A DNA stretch of 35,350 nucleotides from Oscillospiraceae bacterium (GTDB lineage: Bacteria; Bacillota; Clostridia; Oscillospirales; Oscillospiraceae), in contig CADARY010000048.1 of the NCBI GenBank assembly GCA_902790375.1, positions 1 to 35,350 on the forward strand, given 5' to 3'. Positions 23,224 through 31,761 of the stretch are shown here, piece by piece. The notes beneath the pieces were generated by a model. That model was not told the origin of the DNA and did no database searches. It saw nothing but the letters and a program-made list of their open reading frames with translations. Each line of letters begins with the position of its first letter. Position 1 is the stretch's first letter. A program made the position numbers and the translations under genes.

Positions 23224-23250
23224 TTAGCACTCAAAGGAAAAGAGTGCCAA
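23224..23250 (+). promoter_or_regulatory. CIRCE element (HrcA operator)
   Basis: TTAGCACTC-N9-GAGTGCCAA, matching the CIRCE consensus TTAGCACTC-N9-GAGTGCTAA at 17 of 18 bases. It lies 33 bases before the lon start. HrcA normally represses groE and dnaK; its presence here indicates heat-inducible lon. Confidence 0.92.
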
Positions 23251-23282
23251 AGTCCCCGCTTCTATGTCAAGGAGGGAATCCC

Positions 23283-25583
23283 ATGCCTGTTTTACCCGTA
23301 CATAACGCCGTCGCCGTACCGGATTCGACGGTCTATTTCCGCCCCGACTATTACCGCAGCATGACCGGGCGCGAGCCGCAGCAGGACGCGAAGGTCATCC
23401 TCGTCGTCACCAAAGAGCCCATGGCCCGCGCCGAGGTGAAGCCCGAGAGCTTCTATCCCGTCGGCGTGTCCGGCATCGTGCGCGAGACAGACGTGCAGGG
23501 CTTCGTGCTTGTGGAGCTCAGAAGCCGCGTCAATATCGAGGAGCTCACCATCCAGCCGGACAAGACCATCAAGGTGGAGGTCTCGCGCCGGCCGGATATC
23601 GAGGATCTCGACCCGGCGGACGCGCAGCGGCGCGTCACCGCCATGAAGGAGGAGGTGCTGGCCTTTGCCGACGGCAAGCCCTGGCAGGCGGCCCTGCGCG
23701 TCTTCGCGTCCATGTGGACCACCATGGGCGACATTGCGGCGGGCCTCTCCCCGTGGATGCCCGGCAAGAGCGAGGAGCGCTACGCCCTGCTGGCTGAGGA
23801 CAGCAAGGCCAGGCGCTTTGAGATGATGGAGAAGATGCTCTATGAAAACCTCGAGCTCATGAAGGTGGGCAACGAGGTGCGCACCGCCCAGGAGGAGGAT
23901 CACCAGAAGCTCTACCGCGAGGCCGCCATCAAAAAGCAGCTTGAGTACCTGCAGAACGAGCTTGACGAAATGCACCCCGAGAACATCTCGGATCTGCAGA
24001 AGCTGGAGCAGCGCCTCAAGGACGCGCCTCTCAACGAGCTTGCGCGCAAGGAGTGCGGCAAGGTGCTCTCCCGCCTGAAGCAGGAGGGCAAGAACAGCGC
24101 GGAATACGGCCTTTTGTACGACTACCTGGACTTTCTGGCAAGCCTGCCCTGGCAGAAGGCGGAGGCGAAGGACATCGACCTCGACGAGGCCGAGAAGATC
24201 CTGGACGCGGACCACTTCGGTCTCAGCAAGGTAAAGCGCCGCATCATCCAGCAGATCGCCGTCATGAATCTGCGCAGGCTCCAGTCCGGCTCCATCCTGC
24301 TCTTCGTCGGCGCCCCCGGCACCGGCAAGACCAGCATCGGCCAGAGCATCGCAAAGGCCCTCGGGCGCGAGTACGTGCGCGTGAGCCTCGGCGGCGTGCG
24401 GGATGAGGCCGATATCCGCGGCCACCGCCGCACCTACATCGGCGCCATGCCCGGCCGCATCCTCGACGGCATCCAGAAGTGCGGCGTCTCCAACCCAGTC
24501 ATGGTTCTCGACGAGGTGGACAAGCTCTCCATGTCCTATAACGGCGACCCCGCGAGCGCCCTGCTGGAGGTCCTCGACCCCGAGCAGAACAAGAGCTTCA
24601 CCGACCACTATCTGAACGTGCCCTTTGACTTGTCGGACGTGCTTTTTATCTGCACGGCAAACTCCCTCGACACCATCCCCCAGCCCCTGCTCGACCGCAT
24701 GGAGGTCATTTCCTTCCAGGGCTACACGCCCACGGAGAAGCAGGAGATCGCGCGGCTGCACCTGCTGCCGAAGGCGATGGAGGCCGTCGGCATCGGGGAA
24801 GGGGAGCTGGAGCTCGCGCCCGAGACCGTGCAGGCGATCATTGACGACTACACCCGCGAGGCGGGCGTGCGCGGCCTTAAAAAGTGCATGGACACGCTCT
24901 GCCGCTCGGCGGCGGTGCATCTCGTGCGCGGCGGCGAAAAGCCCCTGAGGGTCACGCCCGGCGATCTCCGGGAGCTGCTGGACATGCGCCCGCTTCCGCA
25001 CCGCCATGTGAAGGACGGGAGCAAGCCCGGCGTGGTCACAGGCCTTGCCTGGACCCCCGTGGGCGGGGACGTGCTGTACATCGAAACGCTCCTGACCCGC
25101 GGCAGCGGCAAGACCGTCATCACCGGCCGCCTCGGCGACGTGATGAAGGAGTCGGCCCAGATCGCCGTGAGCCTTGTCAAGCACCTCTTCCCGGAGCATG
25201 CCGATCTCTTTGAGCACAACGACCTGCACATCCATGTGCCGGACGGCGCGACGCCCAAGGACGGGCCCTCCGCCGGCGTGACGCTCACAAGCTCGCTGGC
25301 GTCCCTCGTGACCGGCGTCCCCGTGCCGCCCACGATCGCCATGACGGGCGAGGTGTCGCTGCAGGGCGAGGTCAAGCCCATCGGCGGCCTGCCCGAAAAG
25401 CTCATGGCGGCCCAGCGCGCCGGGGTGACGAAGGTGTTCATCCCCGAGGAGAACCTTGACGATCTGCGCGAGGTCGCTTCCGAGGTGAAGGAGGCCCTCG
25501 AGATCGTCCCCGTCACGGACGTGGAGGAGCTGCTTGCCTGTCTCGGCATCCACCCCAAGGAGCCGACGAGAATTGCGGTATAA
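23283..25583 (+). CDS. lon: ATP-dependent protease Lon
   Basis: A 766-aa Lon protease, a soluble hexameric AAA+ protease that degrades misfolded and regulatory proteins. It has an N-terminal substrate domain (about 1-190) and a coiled linker (KLYREAAIKKQLEYLQNELDE). Walker A is GAPGTGKT (343-350), Walker B is VMVLDEVDKL, and the catalytic dyad is Ser663 (PKDGPSAGV) and Lys706 (GGLPEKLMAA). The usual N-terminal opening LPLR is replaced by VLPVHNAVAVPDSTVYFRPD. ATG 23283 follows AAGGAGGG; the frame extends upstream to 23124 over the promoter and CIRCE and is not coding there. Its regulation involves a dyad, a leader hairpin and CIRCE. Confidence 0.96.
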   Translation: MPVLPVHNAVAVPDSTVYFRPDYYRSMTGREPQQDAKVILVVTKEPMARAEVKPESFYPVGVSGIVRETDVQGFVLVELRSRVNIEELTIQPDKTIKVEVSRRPDIEDLDPADAQRRVTAMKEEVLAFADGKPWQAALRVFASMWTTMGDIAAGLSPWMPGKSEERYALLAEDSKARRFEMMEKMLYENLELMKVGNEVRTAQEEDHQKLYREAAIKKQLEYLQNELDEMHPENISDLQKLEQRLKDAPLNELARKECGKVLSRLKQEGKNSAEYGLLYDYLDFLASLPWQKAEAKDIDLDEAEKILDADHFGLSKVKRRIIQQIAVMNLRRLQSGSILLFVGAPGTGKTSIGQSIAKALGREYVRVSLGGVRDEADIRGHRRTYIGAMPGRILDGIQKCGVSNPVMVLDEVDKLSMSYNGDPASALLEVLDPEQNKSFTDHYLNVPFDLSDVLFICTANSLDTIPQPLLDRMEVISFQGYTPTEKQEIARLHLLPKAMEAVGIGEGELELAPETVQAIIDDYTREAGVRGLKKCMDTLCRSAAVHLVRGGEKPLRVTPGDLRELLDMRPLPHRHVKDGSKPGVVTGLAWTPVGGDVLYIETLLTRGSGKTVITGRLGDVMKESAQIAVSLVKHLFPEHADLFEHNDLHIHVPDGATPKDGPSAGVTLTSSLASLVTGVPVPPTIAMTGEVSLQGEVKPIGGLPEKLMAAQRAGVTKVFIPEENLDDLREVASEVKEALEIVPVTDVEELLACLGIHPKEPTRIAV

Positions 25584-25588
25584 AAATG

Positions 25589-25620
25589 TTCCCGGAGTCG
25601 TCAGACTCCGGGAATTTTTA
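25589..25620. terminator. terminator between lon and acyltransferase
   Basis: A perfect 11-bp stem TTCCCGGAGTC/GACTCCGGGAA with loop GTCA, followed by TTTTTA on the plus strand and preceded by TAAAAATG, so it may act on both strands. Confidence 0.92.
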
Positions 25621-25625
25621 TGCTG

Positions 25626-26747
25626 TTACCAGTGATAATGCCTGTCGATCAGGGCCTCCAGCCTGCTGTTCCACGGCAGCCTCGGATACAGCCAGTCGTC
25701 CAGCACGCGGCTGCGGGCCCATTCCACCGCGCTGCACGCGGCAAACACCAGCATCGGGGCCAGGATGATGAAGACGCCGTACAGATTGCTCCTGGTGTAA
25801 GCGTAATTGGCGTGGAGCAGGTTTTTCCAGATGATCTCCCGGAACACGTAGTTGTAATGCCAGAGATAGACGCCGAAGGTATATTTGGCGAGGACATTGA
25901 TGAACCTGCTCGGGCGCAGATTGAGATTCATGATCGCATAGAAAAGGCAAACGGCAAGGATGAGCTGGTGAAGACTGCGCTTTGACAGCTTGTGGATCAG
26001 CGCCGGGAACAGGCCTCCGCTTTTGCTGAACAGCGTGAAGCCGAACAGCTTTTGCGGCAGCAGCGCCTTTCCCAGGATCAGGGCGGCGGTCATCGCCAGC
26101 ACAAGCAGGATGCCGGCCTTGTAATGCTTTTTGAACCAGTTGTCGGGGTTTCGCTTCAGATAGCAGACGAGAAAGAAGCCGAGTATAAAATCGCAGATCT
26201 CCCCGGCAAGCATGGCGGTGAAGATGCTGCGGATGGGCCTGATGAGGATCAGAAGGACGCAGACAACGATCAGCCTGTCGTTATCCAGATGCTGTTCAAG
26301 CGATTGCAGCAGCGGCAGGATGATGATAAATACGACCATCGCGGTGGCATACCAGTACTGCGTGCTGAGCGGCGTGATCAGCTCAAGCGCCACGGTCTTG
26401 ATATTTACCGTGTCAAGCCCGAGAAGAACTGCCAGCAGAACGCACAGCACGCACGTCGTCCAGATCTGCCAGAGTATCTTCAAAAGGCGTTTTGCCTTAA
26501 AGCTGACTCTGCCGACGGAAAACCAGCACGTGAGCAGGATGAAAAACCAGTTGCTTGTATGGCAGAGCAGACTTGTAGCCATTGCAAAAGCATAGTTGAC
26601 CGAAAACGGCCAGGGGAGAAACTCCTCCTTGAAGCTGAACGCGAACGTATTGCAATGCCCGGCAAGAACACCCAGCATGGCGAGGATCCTGATCAGCTCA
26701 AATCTGGAATCCCGATCGGCCTTGACAAGCGTACTGTTTTTTTCCAT
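25626..26747 (-). CDS. acyltransferase family 3 membrane protein
   Basis: A 373-aa polytopic membrane protein with about ten helices. It belongs to the acyltransferase-3/OafA-like superfamily, which O-acylates surface sugars. Motifs: SRFELIRILAMLGVLAGHCN near the N-terminus with the conserved His, STQYWYATAMVVFIIILPLL, and TFGVYLWHYNYVFRE near the C-terminus. RBS GGAGGAGGAGAG precedes ATG 26747. It lies 86 bases after the alpha-amylase on the same strand and may be co-transcribed. The acceptor is unknown. Confidence 0.85.
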   Translation of the reverse strand: MEKNSTLVKADRDSRFELIRILAMLGVLAGHCNTFAFSFKEEFLPWPFSVNYAFAMATSLLCHTSNWFFILLTCWFSVGRVSFKAKRLLKILWQIWTTCVLCVLLAVLLGLDTVNIKTVALELITPLSTQYWYATAMVVFIIILPLLQSLEQHLDNDRLIVVCVLLILIRPIRSIFTAMLAGEICDFILGFFLVCYLKRNPDNWFKKHYKAGILLVLAMTAALILGKALLPQKLFGFTLFSKSGGLFPALIHKLSKRSLHQLILAVCLFYAIMNLNLRPSRFINVLAKYTFGVYLWHYNYVFREIIWKNLLHANYAYTRSNLYGVFIILAPMLVFAACSAVEWARSRVLDDWLYPRLPWNSRLEALIDRHYHW

Positions 26748-26833
26748 CGTTTTCTCTCCTCCTCCTGCGTACCGGGAGGCCCCGGGATACGGTATTCAAT
26801 CAATCCTCGAAGGCTCCTTGCGCGTAACGCCGT

Positions 26834-28306
26834 TTACTCGTTGACGACCAGATCCTCAAAGGCGGCCTTGCGTACCCAGATGGCCACGTTGCTGCCCTGC
26901 GTGGCGAAATCGCCGCAGCCGTCCTCGCCGATGACCACGGGCTCGGTGCAGCTGCCGAGCACGTCGTGGAAGCTCTCGCCGGCGTACTGCGTGCCCATGT
27001 ACATGCGGATGCTGCCGCCGTCGGCGTTGTTGGACATGACCACCGCAAGACCGGCGTTTTCATGCTCCTCGTCGCCCCGGCGGACCCAGCCGATCAGATG
27101 CTCGCTCACAAAGGAATCCTCCTGCTCGCCGTAGGCGTAGTTGCGGCGCAGCTTGATGAGCTTGCCGAGATTCGGCACCAGCGGGCGGTTTTTGACAGGG
27201 TTGCCGTAATAGTCGGAATAGAACACGCACGGCACGCCCTCCTGCCGCAGCAGGATCAGCGCGTAGGCCAGTGGCTTAAACCAGTCCTCCACAAAGGACT
27301 CCAGACTCTGGCCGTACTGGGTGTCGTGGTTATCCACAAAGGTCACGGCGTTCATGGGCCGGGCCTTGACGAGGGTGTTGTCCAGGATGGTGCGCAGGTC
27401 GTAGTTCTCCCCGCCCTGGGAGGCGTGGAAAATGTTGTAGTGCAGCGCCACGTCGAACAGGCTCATCTCATTGTCCACCGCGTCCAGATAGTGCAGCAGG
27501 CGCTCGAGATCGCCGCTCCAGTATTCGCCGACGGCGGGCAGCTCCCGGTGCTTTTCCTCGCGGATATCGTGCAGCAGCTCCTTGTAAAACGGGAAGCTGA
27601 TGTGCTTGACCGCGTCGAGGCGCAGCCCGTCCACCCCCGTCTCCTTGAGATACCACTTGAGCCAGCGCTTGGTCTCCTTCACGACGGTGGGGTTGGACAT
27701 GTCCACGTTCATCCCCATCAGGTAGTCGAAGGTGCCCTTCTCCGGGTCGGTCTGATCCCAGCTCTTGCCGGTGAAGCGGTAGATATTGCCCTGCTCCTTG
27801 GCGTCCTCGTCCCAGTCGGTGCCGGTGAAGTGGCGGTGATCCCAGGTGAACTTGCTGTATGTACCGTTGCGGCCGGGGAAGGTGAACTTCGACCAGGCGC
27901 GGATGGTCTGCTTGTCGCCGATCTGCTCCCAGCGGTTTTCGGGGTTGTCGGTGACGGCGGTGATCTCCTCCAGCTCGTCCCCGCCCATGCGGTGGTTGAG
28001 CACGATGTCGGCAAAGACCTCGATGCCGACGGCGTGGAAGGCGCGGATCGCCTCCAGGTATTCTTCCTTGGTCCCGTATTTGGTGCGGATCGTCCCCTTC
28101 TGGTCGAACTCCCCAAGGTCATACATATCATATACGCCGTAGCCCACATCCTCCTGCGAGGTGCCCTTATAGGCGGGCGGCAGCCAAACCTCCGTGATGC
28201 CGAGGGCGGCGAGGTTGTCCGCCTTCGCGGCGCAGCGCTTCCACCAGAGCCCGTCATTCGGCAGATACCATTCAAAATACTGCATCATGGTTTTGTTTGT
28301 ACTCAT
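26834..28306 (-). CDS. cytoplasmic alpha-amylase (GH13)
   Basis: A 490-aa GH13 alpha-amylase without a signal peptide, so it acts inside the cell on maltodextrins or glycogen-like glucans, as E. coli AmyA does. The four conserved regions are DIVLNH (100-105), GLRLDAVKH with nucleophile Asp231, the acid/base Glu261 in VGEYW, and FVDNHD with Asp328. The opening MMQYFEWYLPNDGLWWKR is typical of this subfamily. Start ATG 28306 follows AAGGGA; the longer frame to 28375 covers the promoter. It may share a transcript with the acyltransferase. Confidence 0.94.
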   Translation of the reverse strand: MSTNKTMMQYFEWYLPNDGLWWKRCAAKADNLAALGITEVWLPPAYKGTSQEDVGYGVYDMYDLGEFDQKGTIRTKYGTKEEYLEAIRAFHAVGIEVFADIVLNHRMGGDELEEITAVTDNPENRWEQIGDKQTIRAWSKFTFPGRNGTYSKFTWDHRHFTGTDWDEDAKEQGNIYRFTGKSWDQTDPEKGTFDYLMGMNVDMSNPTVVKETKRWLKWYLKETGVDGLRLDAVKHISFPFYKELLHDIREEKHRELPAVGEYWSGDLERLLHYLDAVDNEMSLFDVALHYNIFHASQGGENYDLRTILDNTLVKARPMNAVTFVDNHDTQYGQSLESFVEDWFKPLAYALILLRQEGVPCVFYSDYYGNPVKNRPLVPNLGKLIKLRRNYAYGEQEDSFVSEHLIGWVRRGDEEHENAGLAVVMSNNADGGSIRMYMGTQYAGESFHDVLGSCTEPVVIGEDGCGDFATQGSNVAIWVRKAAFEDLVVNE

Positions 28307-28346
28307 CAAATCCCTTCTTTCCATGTAATCTCGATGAGTTTCGCAT

Positions 28347-28375
28347 GTTGTACCACAAAAAAGCGCACTTGTCAA
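28347..28375 (-). promoter_or_regulatory. promoter for alpha-amylase
   Basis: On the minus strand, TTGACA (28375-28370), 17-bp spacer, TACAAC (28352-28347). Confidence 0.7.
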
Positions 28376-28382
28376 ATTTTAA

Positions 28383-28407
28383 CCCCCGAAAACGTCGGTT
28401 TCGGGGG
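28383..28407 (-). terminator. hairpin after nucleoside hydrolase
   Basis: CCCCCGAAA (28383-28391) pairs with TTTCGGGGG (28399-28407), loop 7 bases. On the minus strand it is followed by TTAAAATTTG. It separates the nucleoside hydrolase from the alpha-amylase promoter. Confidence 0.65.
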
Positions 28408-28495
28408 CAAAAGTTAACAGTATGTTCATGGTTCAAGGCAAATCTCGGCCTGCCGTATGACGAATCCGGCTTCGGCGGCGAGCCCGGGGCGCCCT

Positions 28496-29449
28496 TCAGG
28501 AAAGAAATACCGCGTTCATCCGCTTCACAAATTCGCTGCTCTTTACCTTGGAAACGACCGAAATGTTGGGCTTGCCGACTATGGTGGGCATGGAGTCGTA
28601 TGTATGCCCTGCCTTATAGAAGATCAGCATACCGTAAGTCTCGCCCGGCTCGGTGATGCAGCTTGCGCTGCAGAGGGTGGTCTCCTCGACAAAATCGGGC
28701 CAGGCAAGGCACGCCATCGCCAGCGCGTCCGGAAAATCGACTGCCGGGATGCCGTTGCGCTGCTTGAACTCCAACAGCTTGCGCGTACAATTTGCCATAA
28801 ATTGCTGGATCTTGTTTCCGCTGCGCATTTCCTGGAGCTCCTCCACGTAGACCCACGTGAATTCGTTGTTCATATCCAGACCGAGGATCGTGAGAGGCAC
28901 CCCCAGCTCAATCATCATTTTGTAGGCCGGCGCGTCCTTATAGACGTTGAACTCTGCCACCGGCGTGGCGTTGCCGGGTCCGAAGCCCGCCGAGCCCATT
29001 GCCCATATGCGCTTGACCTTCAGCATCGTTTCCCGGTCGCGTTGGATGGCCAGGGCCAGATTGGTGGCAGGACCGAGCGCCACGATCTCAATTTCACCGG
29101 GGTTGGCGCGGACCGTTTCAAGAATGAAATCAACGGCGTTTTTCTCCTGCGGCTTGCTCCTGGGGTGGATCAAATCCGCCTCGCCCATACCGTCAGCACC
29201 GAAAACGGAGAAGCACGTCTTCTCCTCTCCCGAGAACGTGGTCGAGGCCCCCATATAAACCGGGGAAGGATCGTCAATCAGCTCCAACACAGCCAGCGCA
29301 TTCTTCGCACCCTGCTCCAGCGAGACGTTGCCCGCCAGGACGGTGACACCGAGAATTTCAATGTTCGGGTTCTTCGCAGCGATGATCAAAGCCGCGGCGT
29401 CATCGCCCGCGGTGTCCGTGTCAATGATGATTCGATGGAATTCTGCCAT
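28496..29449 (-). CDS. inosine/uridine-preferring nucleoside hydrolase
   Basis: A 317-aa IU nucleoside hydrolase, which splits nucleosides into base and ribose. The calcium/catalytic motif DTDTAGDDAAA is at the N-terminus. VTVLAGNVSLEQGAKNALAVLEL, ALGPATNLALAIQRD and the ligand motif TPVAEFNVYKDAPA follow. Start ATG 29449 follows GGAAG and a stronger GGAGG further up; the longer frame to 29590 covers the promoter. Nucleoside specificity cannot be assigned by eye. It is monocistronic between promoter and hairpin. Confidence 0.9.
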   Translation of the reverse strand: MAEFHRIIIDTDTAGDDAAALIIAAKNPNIEILGVTVLAGNVSLEQGAKNALAVLELIDDPSPVYMGASTTFSGEEKTCFSVFGADGMGEADLIHPRSKPQEKNAVDFILETVRANPGEIEIVALGPATNLALAIQRDRETMLKVKRIWAMGSAGFGPGNATPVAEFNVYKDAPAYKMMIELGVPLTILGLDMNNEFTWVYVEELQEMRSGNKIQQFMANCTRKLLEFKQRNGIPAVDFPDALAMACLAWPDFVEETTLCSASCITEPGETYGMLIFYKAGHTYDSMPTIVGKPNISVVSKVKSSEFVKRMNAVFLS

Positions 29450-29539
29450 ATCTTCCTGGCCTCCTAAATCGTTAAGCAGTGTTTTGCGGTTCTGTGCAAG
29501 CCGACGCACCGCGCTGCAGACAACAGAAAAAACAAAAGA

Positions 29540-29568
29540 ATTATGGCACATCCATGTTGAAAGCGCAA
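29540..29568 (-). promoter_or_regulatory. promoter for nucleoside hydrolase
   Basis: On the minus strand, TTGCGC (29568-29563), 17-bp spacer, CATAAT (29545-29540), giving a leader of about 80 bases. Confidence 0.65.
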
Positions 29569-29649
29569 GAAAAGATCGAGAAATCCCCAAAGGTTTGGGA
29601 AATGCTTACAAATCCTGCACGCAGAGACGAACACACGCCTGTGTAATAT

Positions 29650-30366
29650 TCACAGCGGCTTCTTTCGGATCTGCGCCCAGCGGCGGGGATATTTTTTCGG
29701 GCTTGGCCCCGTCTTGCGGATGACGGCGATGCGGTGGTCGAGCTCCGTGCCGGGCACGGCGTAGCGGAGCTGCTGTTCGACCGCCCCGCCGAGAGTCTTA
29801 AGCGCCACGTAAGCCTCCCTGATCTCCGCGTCCAGCTCCGGCCCCTTCATTGCAAGGAAGGCTCCGCCCACACTCACATAGGGCAGGCACAGCTCACACA
29901 GCACGTTGAGCCGCGCCACCGCCCGGGCCGAGGCAAAATCGAAGCTCTCGCGGAAGCCCTCCGGCGGCTCCTCGGCCCGCGCATGCACCAGCGCCACATC
30001 CGCAAGGCCCAGCTTTTCGCAGGTGTCCTCCAGAAAATGCAGGCGCTTGTCCAGGCTGTCAAGCAGCGTGAGCCTGAGCTCCGGGCACAGGAGCTTGAGC
30101 ACCAGGCCGGGAAAGCCCGCGCCGGTGCCCACGTCGATGAGGCTTTTCCCCCGCAGGTCGACCGCCGCGGCGAGGGCCGCGCAGTCCAGAAAATGCAGGC
30201 GCGCCGCGTCCTCCTCGCCCGTGATGGCGGTGAGGTTCATGACCTGGTTGGCCTGCTCCAGATTCTGATAGTAGACGCGAAAGCGCCGCAGGGTCTCGCC
30301 GTCTGCTGGGAGGCCCTGTTCCTCCAGCCCCTGCCGGAGTATCGTTTCCAACTGCTGTTCAGCCAT
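29650..30366 (-). CDS. rsmG: 16S rRNA (guanine-527-N7) methyltransferase
   Basis: A 238-aa SAM-dependent methyltransferase that modifies G527 of 16S rRNA. Motifs: NLTAITGEEDAARLHFLDCAA, the SAM-binding LIDVGTGAGFPGLVLKLL, LLDSLDKRLHFLED, ASARAVARLNVLCELCLPYV and KGPELDAEI. Start ATG 30366 follows AAAAGGGAG and overlaps the stop of the upstream hydrolase by 8 bases, so it is translationally coupled. It is the last gene of a three-gene minus-strand operon. The usual parA/parB neighbours are absent. Confidence 0.94.
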   Translation of the reverse strand: MAEQQLETILRQGLEEQGLPADGETLRRFRVYYQNLEQANQVMNLTAITGEEDAARLHFLDCAALAAAVDLRGKSLIDVGTGAGFPGLVLKLLCPELRLTLLDSLDKRLHFLEDTCEKLGLADVALVHARAEEPPEGFRESFDFASARAVARLNVLCELCLPYVSVGGAFLAMKGPELDAEIREAYVALKTLGGAVEQQLRYAVPGTELDHRIAVIRKTGPSPKKYPRRWAQIRKKPL

Positions 30367-31255
30367 TGCCGCTCCCTTTTCTGACATAAAAATTATGGCG
30401 GCCCAGCTTCTTCACAAAGTCCAGATTGTTGTCGAACCAGAAGCTGCCGTAGTCGGGGTTGACGAAATAGATGCACTCGCCCGCGGTGTTGGCCCCCTCC
30501 AGCACCATGTAGGCCGCGATGATGTCCTCCTGCTTCGGGTCGTCGTGGATGGTGCCCTTGGACACGGGCTCAAACTGCACCGTGTGCTCGTAATCATAGA
30601 CCACGCCGAAGACCGTGTCCGGGAAATCCGGGTCCCGCACCCGGTTCATCACGACGTTGCCCACGCCGATCTTGCCCTCCATGGGCTCGATCCCGGCCTC
30701 GGAGCCGATGATGTGCGAGAGCCAGTAGACATCCTCCAGGGGAAAGTTGAGATCGTAATAATCCTTCCCGCCCCGCAGGACCCGGAGTTGGCTGCCGTCG
30801 AGCAGCAGCGCGCCGTCGCGCAGCTCATTGCGGAGATTCAGGAGCTTGCAGAGGGCGTAGCGGGGGAGATAGAGCTCGTTTTCCCGCACGAACCAGTTCT
30901 CCGGCGCGTAGATATAGCGCCCGTCGGCCAGGTAATACTGGTCGCCGGCCCGGCATTCGACCTTGAGCCCGTCAAGCTCCAGGGACAGATGCTCCGCGTC
31001 CCCCGTCCAGCTCATCTCGAGCCCCGCCCAGTAGCACAGGGGCCGCAGCGCCACATACACGGTGTCGCCCCACTGATAGGCGCGCGAGAGCAGCAGCCCG
31101 TCCAGGTAGACCGGCACGGCGGAGAAATTCGCGGGTGTCTCCCGCTGCGCGAGGGGCGGCAGGGGCGTGGGCGAGGGCGCGGCAAGCGCCGCCTGCGCGG
31201 GCTCTGCGAGCAGCAGCGTCAGGGCGAGCAGCGCGCCGAGAAGGGTCTTACGCAT
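30359..31255 (-). CDS. SleB-like cell wall hydrolase with copper-amine-oxidase-like N-terminal domain
   Basis: A 298-aa secreted protein. Signal peptide: MRKTLLGALLALTLLLAEPA. Residues about 50-165 form a copper amine oxidase-like N-terminal fold (VPVYLDGLLLSRAYQWGDTVYVALRPLCYWAG...YLPRYALCKLLNL). The C-terminal about 120 residues are Hydrolase_2/SleB type (LSHIIGSEAGIEPMEGKIGVGNVVMNRV...PDTVFGVVYD...FEPVSKGTI), with catalytic Glu expected in IGSEAG. SleB enzymes are lytic transglycosylases acting on spore cortex. ATG 31255 overlaps the TSCPD gene stop by 8 bases. Confidence 0.88.
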   Translation of the reverse strand: MRKTLLGALLALTLLLAEPAQAALAAPSPTPLPPLAQRETPANFSAVPVYLDGLLLSRAYQWGDTVYVALRPLCYWAGLEMSWTGDAEHLSLELDGLKVECRAGDQYYLADGRYIYAPENWFVRENELYLPRYALCKLLNLRNELRDGALLLDGSQLRVLRGGKDYYDLNFPLEDVYWLSHIIGSEAGIEPMEGKIGVGNVVMNRVRDPDFPDTVFGVVYDYEHTVQFEPVSKGTIHDDPKQEDIIAAYMVLEGANTAGECIYFVNPDYGSFWFDNNLDFVKKLGRHNFYVRKGSGNG

Positions 31256-31502
31256 TGGCTTCACGCCAGCCGCGCAGGGCCTTGGAGAGCTGATCGGGGC
31301 AGGATGTGGCCTTGAAGCCGCAGCGGATACCCTCCATCCTGCGGATGGCCTCGTCCACGGGCATGCCGCGCAAAAGGCTTGCAATGCCCTTCAGGTTCCC
31401 GTCGCAGCCGCCGGTGACCTCCACGGAGACGATTTTGTCGTCCTCCACCTCGATCTCCATCAGTCTGGAGCAGACCCCCTTCGGGCGGTATGTGATCTTC
31501 AT
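31248..31502 (-). CDS. TSCPD-domain protein (TIGR03905-like)
   Basis: An 84-aa protein with the domain found at the C-terminus of B12-dependent ribonucleotide reductases and as free-standing proteins: YRPKGVCSRLMEIEVEDDKI, VTGGCDGNLKGIASLLRGMP, IRCGFKATSCPDQLSKAL. The name motif TSCPD and conserved cysteines are present. Its role is unknown; metal or nucleotide binding is suspected. RBS GGAGGACAACGCC precedes ATG 31502. It is the first gene of the operon; a MITE-like element lies only 21 bases upstream of the start, in the leader. Confidence 0.88.
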   Translation of the reverse strand: MKITYRPKGVCSRLMEIEVEDDKIVSVEVTGGCDGNLKGIASLLRGMPVDEAIRRMEGIRCGFKATSCPDQLSKALRGWREANA

Positions 31503-31523
31503 GGCGTTGTCCTCCTGCTCTGG

Positions 31524-31640
31524 GGCAACACCGCACAATCCGCCTTCGGCATCTCCTGGAAAATTTGTGCCCTGATTTCGTCACTTTTTCTTGAGGTACA
31601 CAAAGTACATCTGCGAAAAAGCGAATTATGCGGTATTGCC
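31524..31640 (+). mobile_element. MITE-like element, copy 4 (117 bp)
   Basis: Complete copy with both terminal repeats and flanking CTGG (31520-31523 and 31641-31644). It is inserted between the minus-strand promoter (31659-31687) and the RBS of the TSCPD gene, so its minus strand forms most of that operon's 5' leader. Confidence 0.9.
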
Positions 31641-31658
31641 CTGGGTATATTCTGCAAT

Positions 31659-31687
31659 ATGATACCATGCCTTCGCCTGTAATTCAA
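31659..31687 (-). promoter_or_regulatory. promoter of the TSCPD-hydrolase-rsmG operon
   Basis: On the minus strand, TTGAAT (31687-31682), 17-bp spacer, TATCAT (31664-31659). The start point would be about 12 bases before the MITE. Confidence 0.7.
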
Positions 31688-31688
31688 G

Positions 31689-31717
31689 TTGCCGCCGCGG
31701 CGAATTTATAGTACAAT
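31689..31717 (+). promoter_or_regulatory. promoter of rdgB
   Basis: TTGCCG (31689-31694), 17-bp spacer, TACAAT (31712-31717). It is back-to-back with the minus-strand promoter; the two -35 boxes are one base apart. Confidence 0.7.
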
Positions 31718-31761
31718 AGCGCCAGACAACAGCGGCGACACGCCGGAAAGAGGAGACAGAC

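Noticed and set aside
23292-25553. 753-aa open frame on the minus strand opposite lon
   Set aside because: Shadow frame produced by high GC and codon bias of lon; no RBS, and low-complexity His/Ala/Gly/Leu-rich product with no family resemblance.
31499-31687. Short open frame through the MITE (…CTLCTSRKSDEIRAQIFQEM…) seen in several copies
   Set aside because: It is open in several copies simply because the core is identical; there is no RBS, and starts differ with each insertion context.
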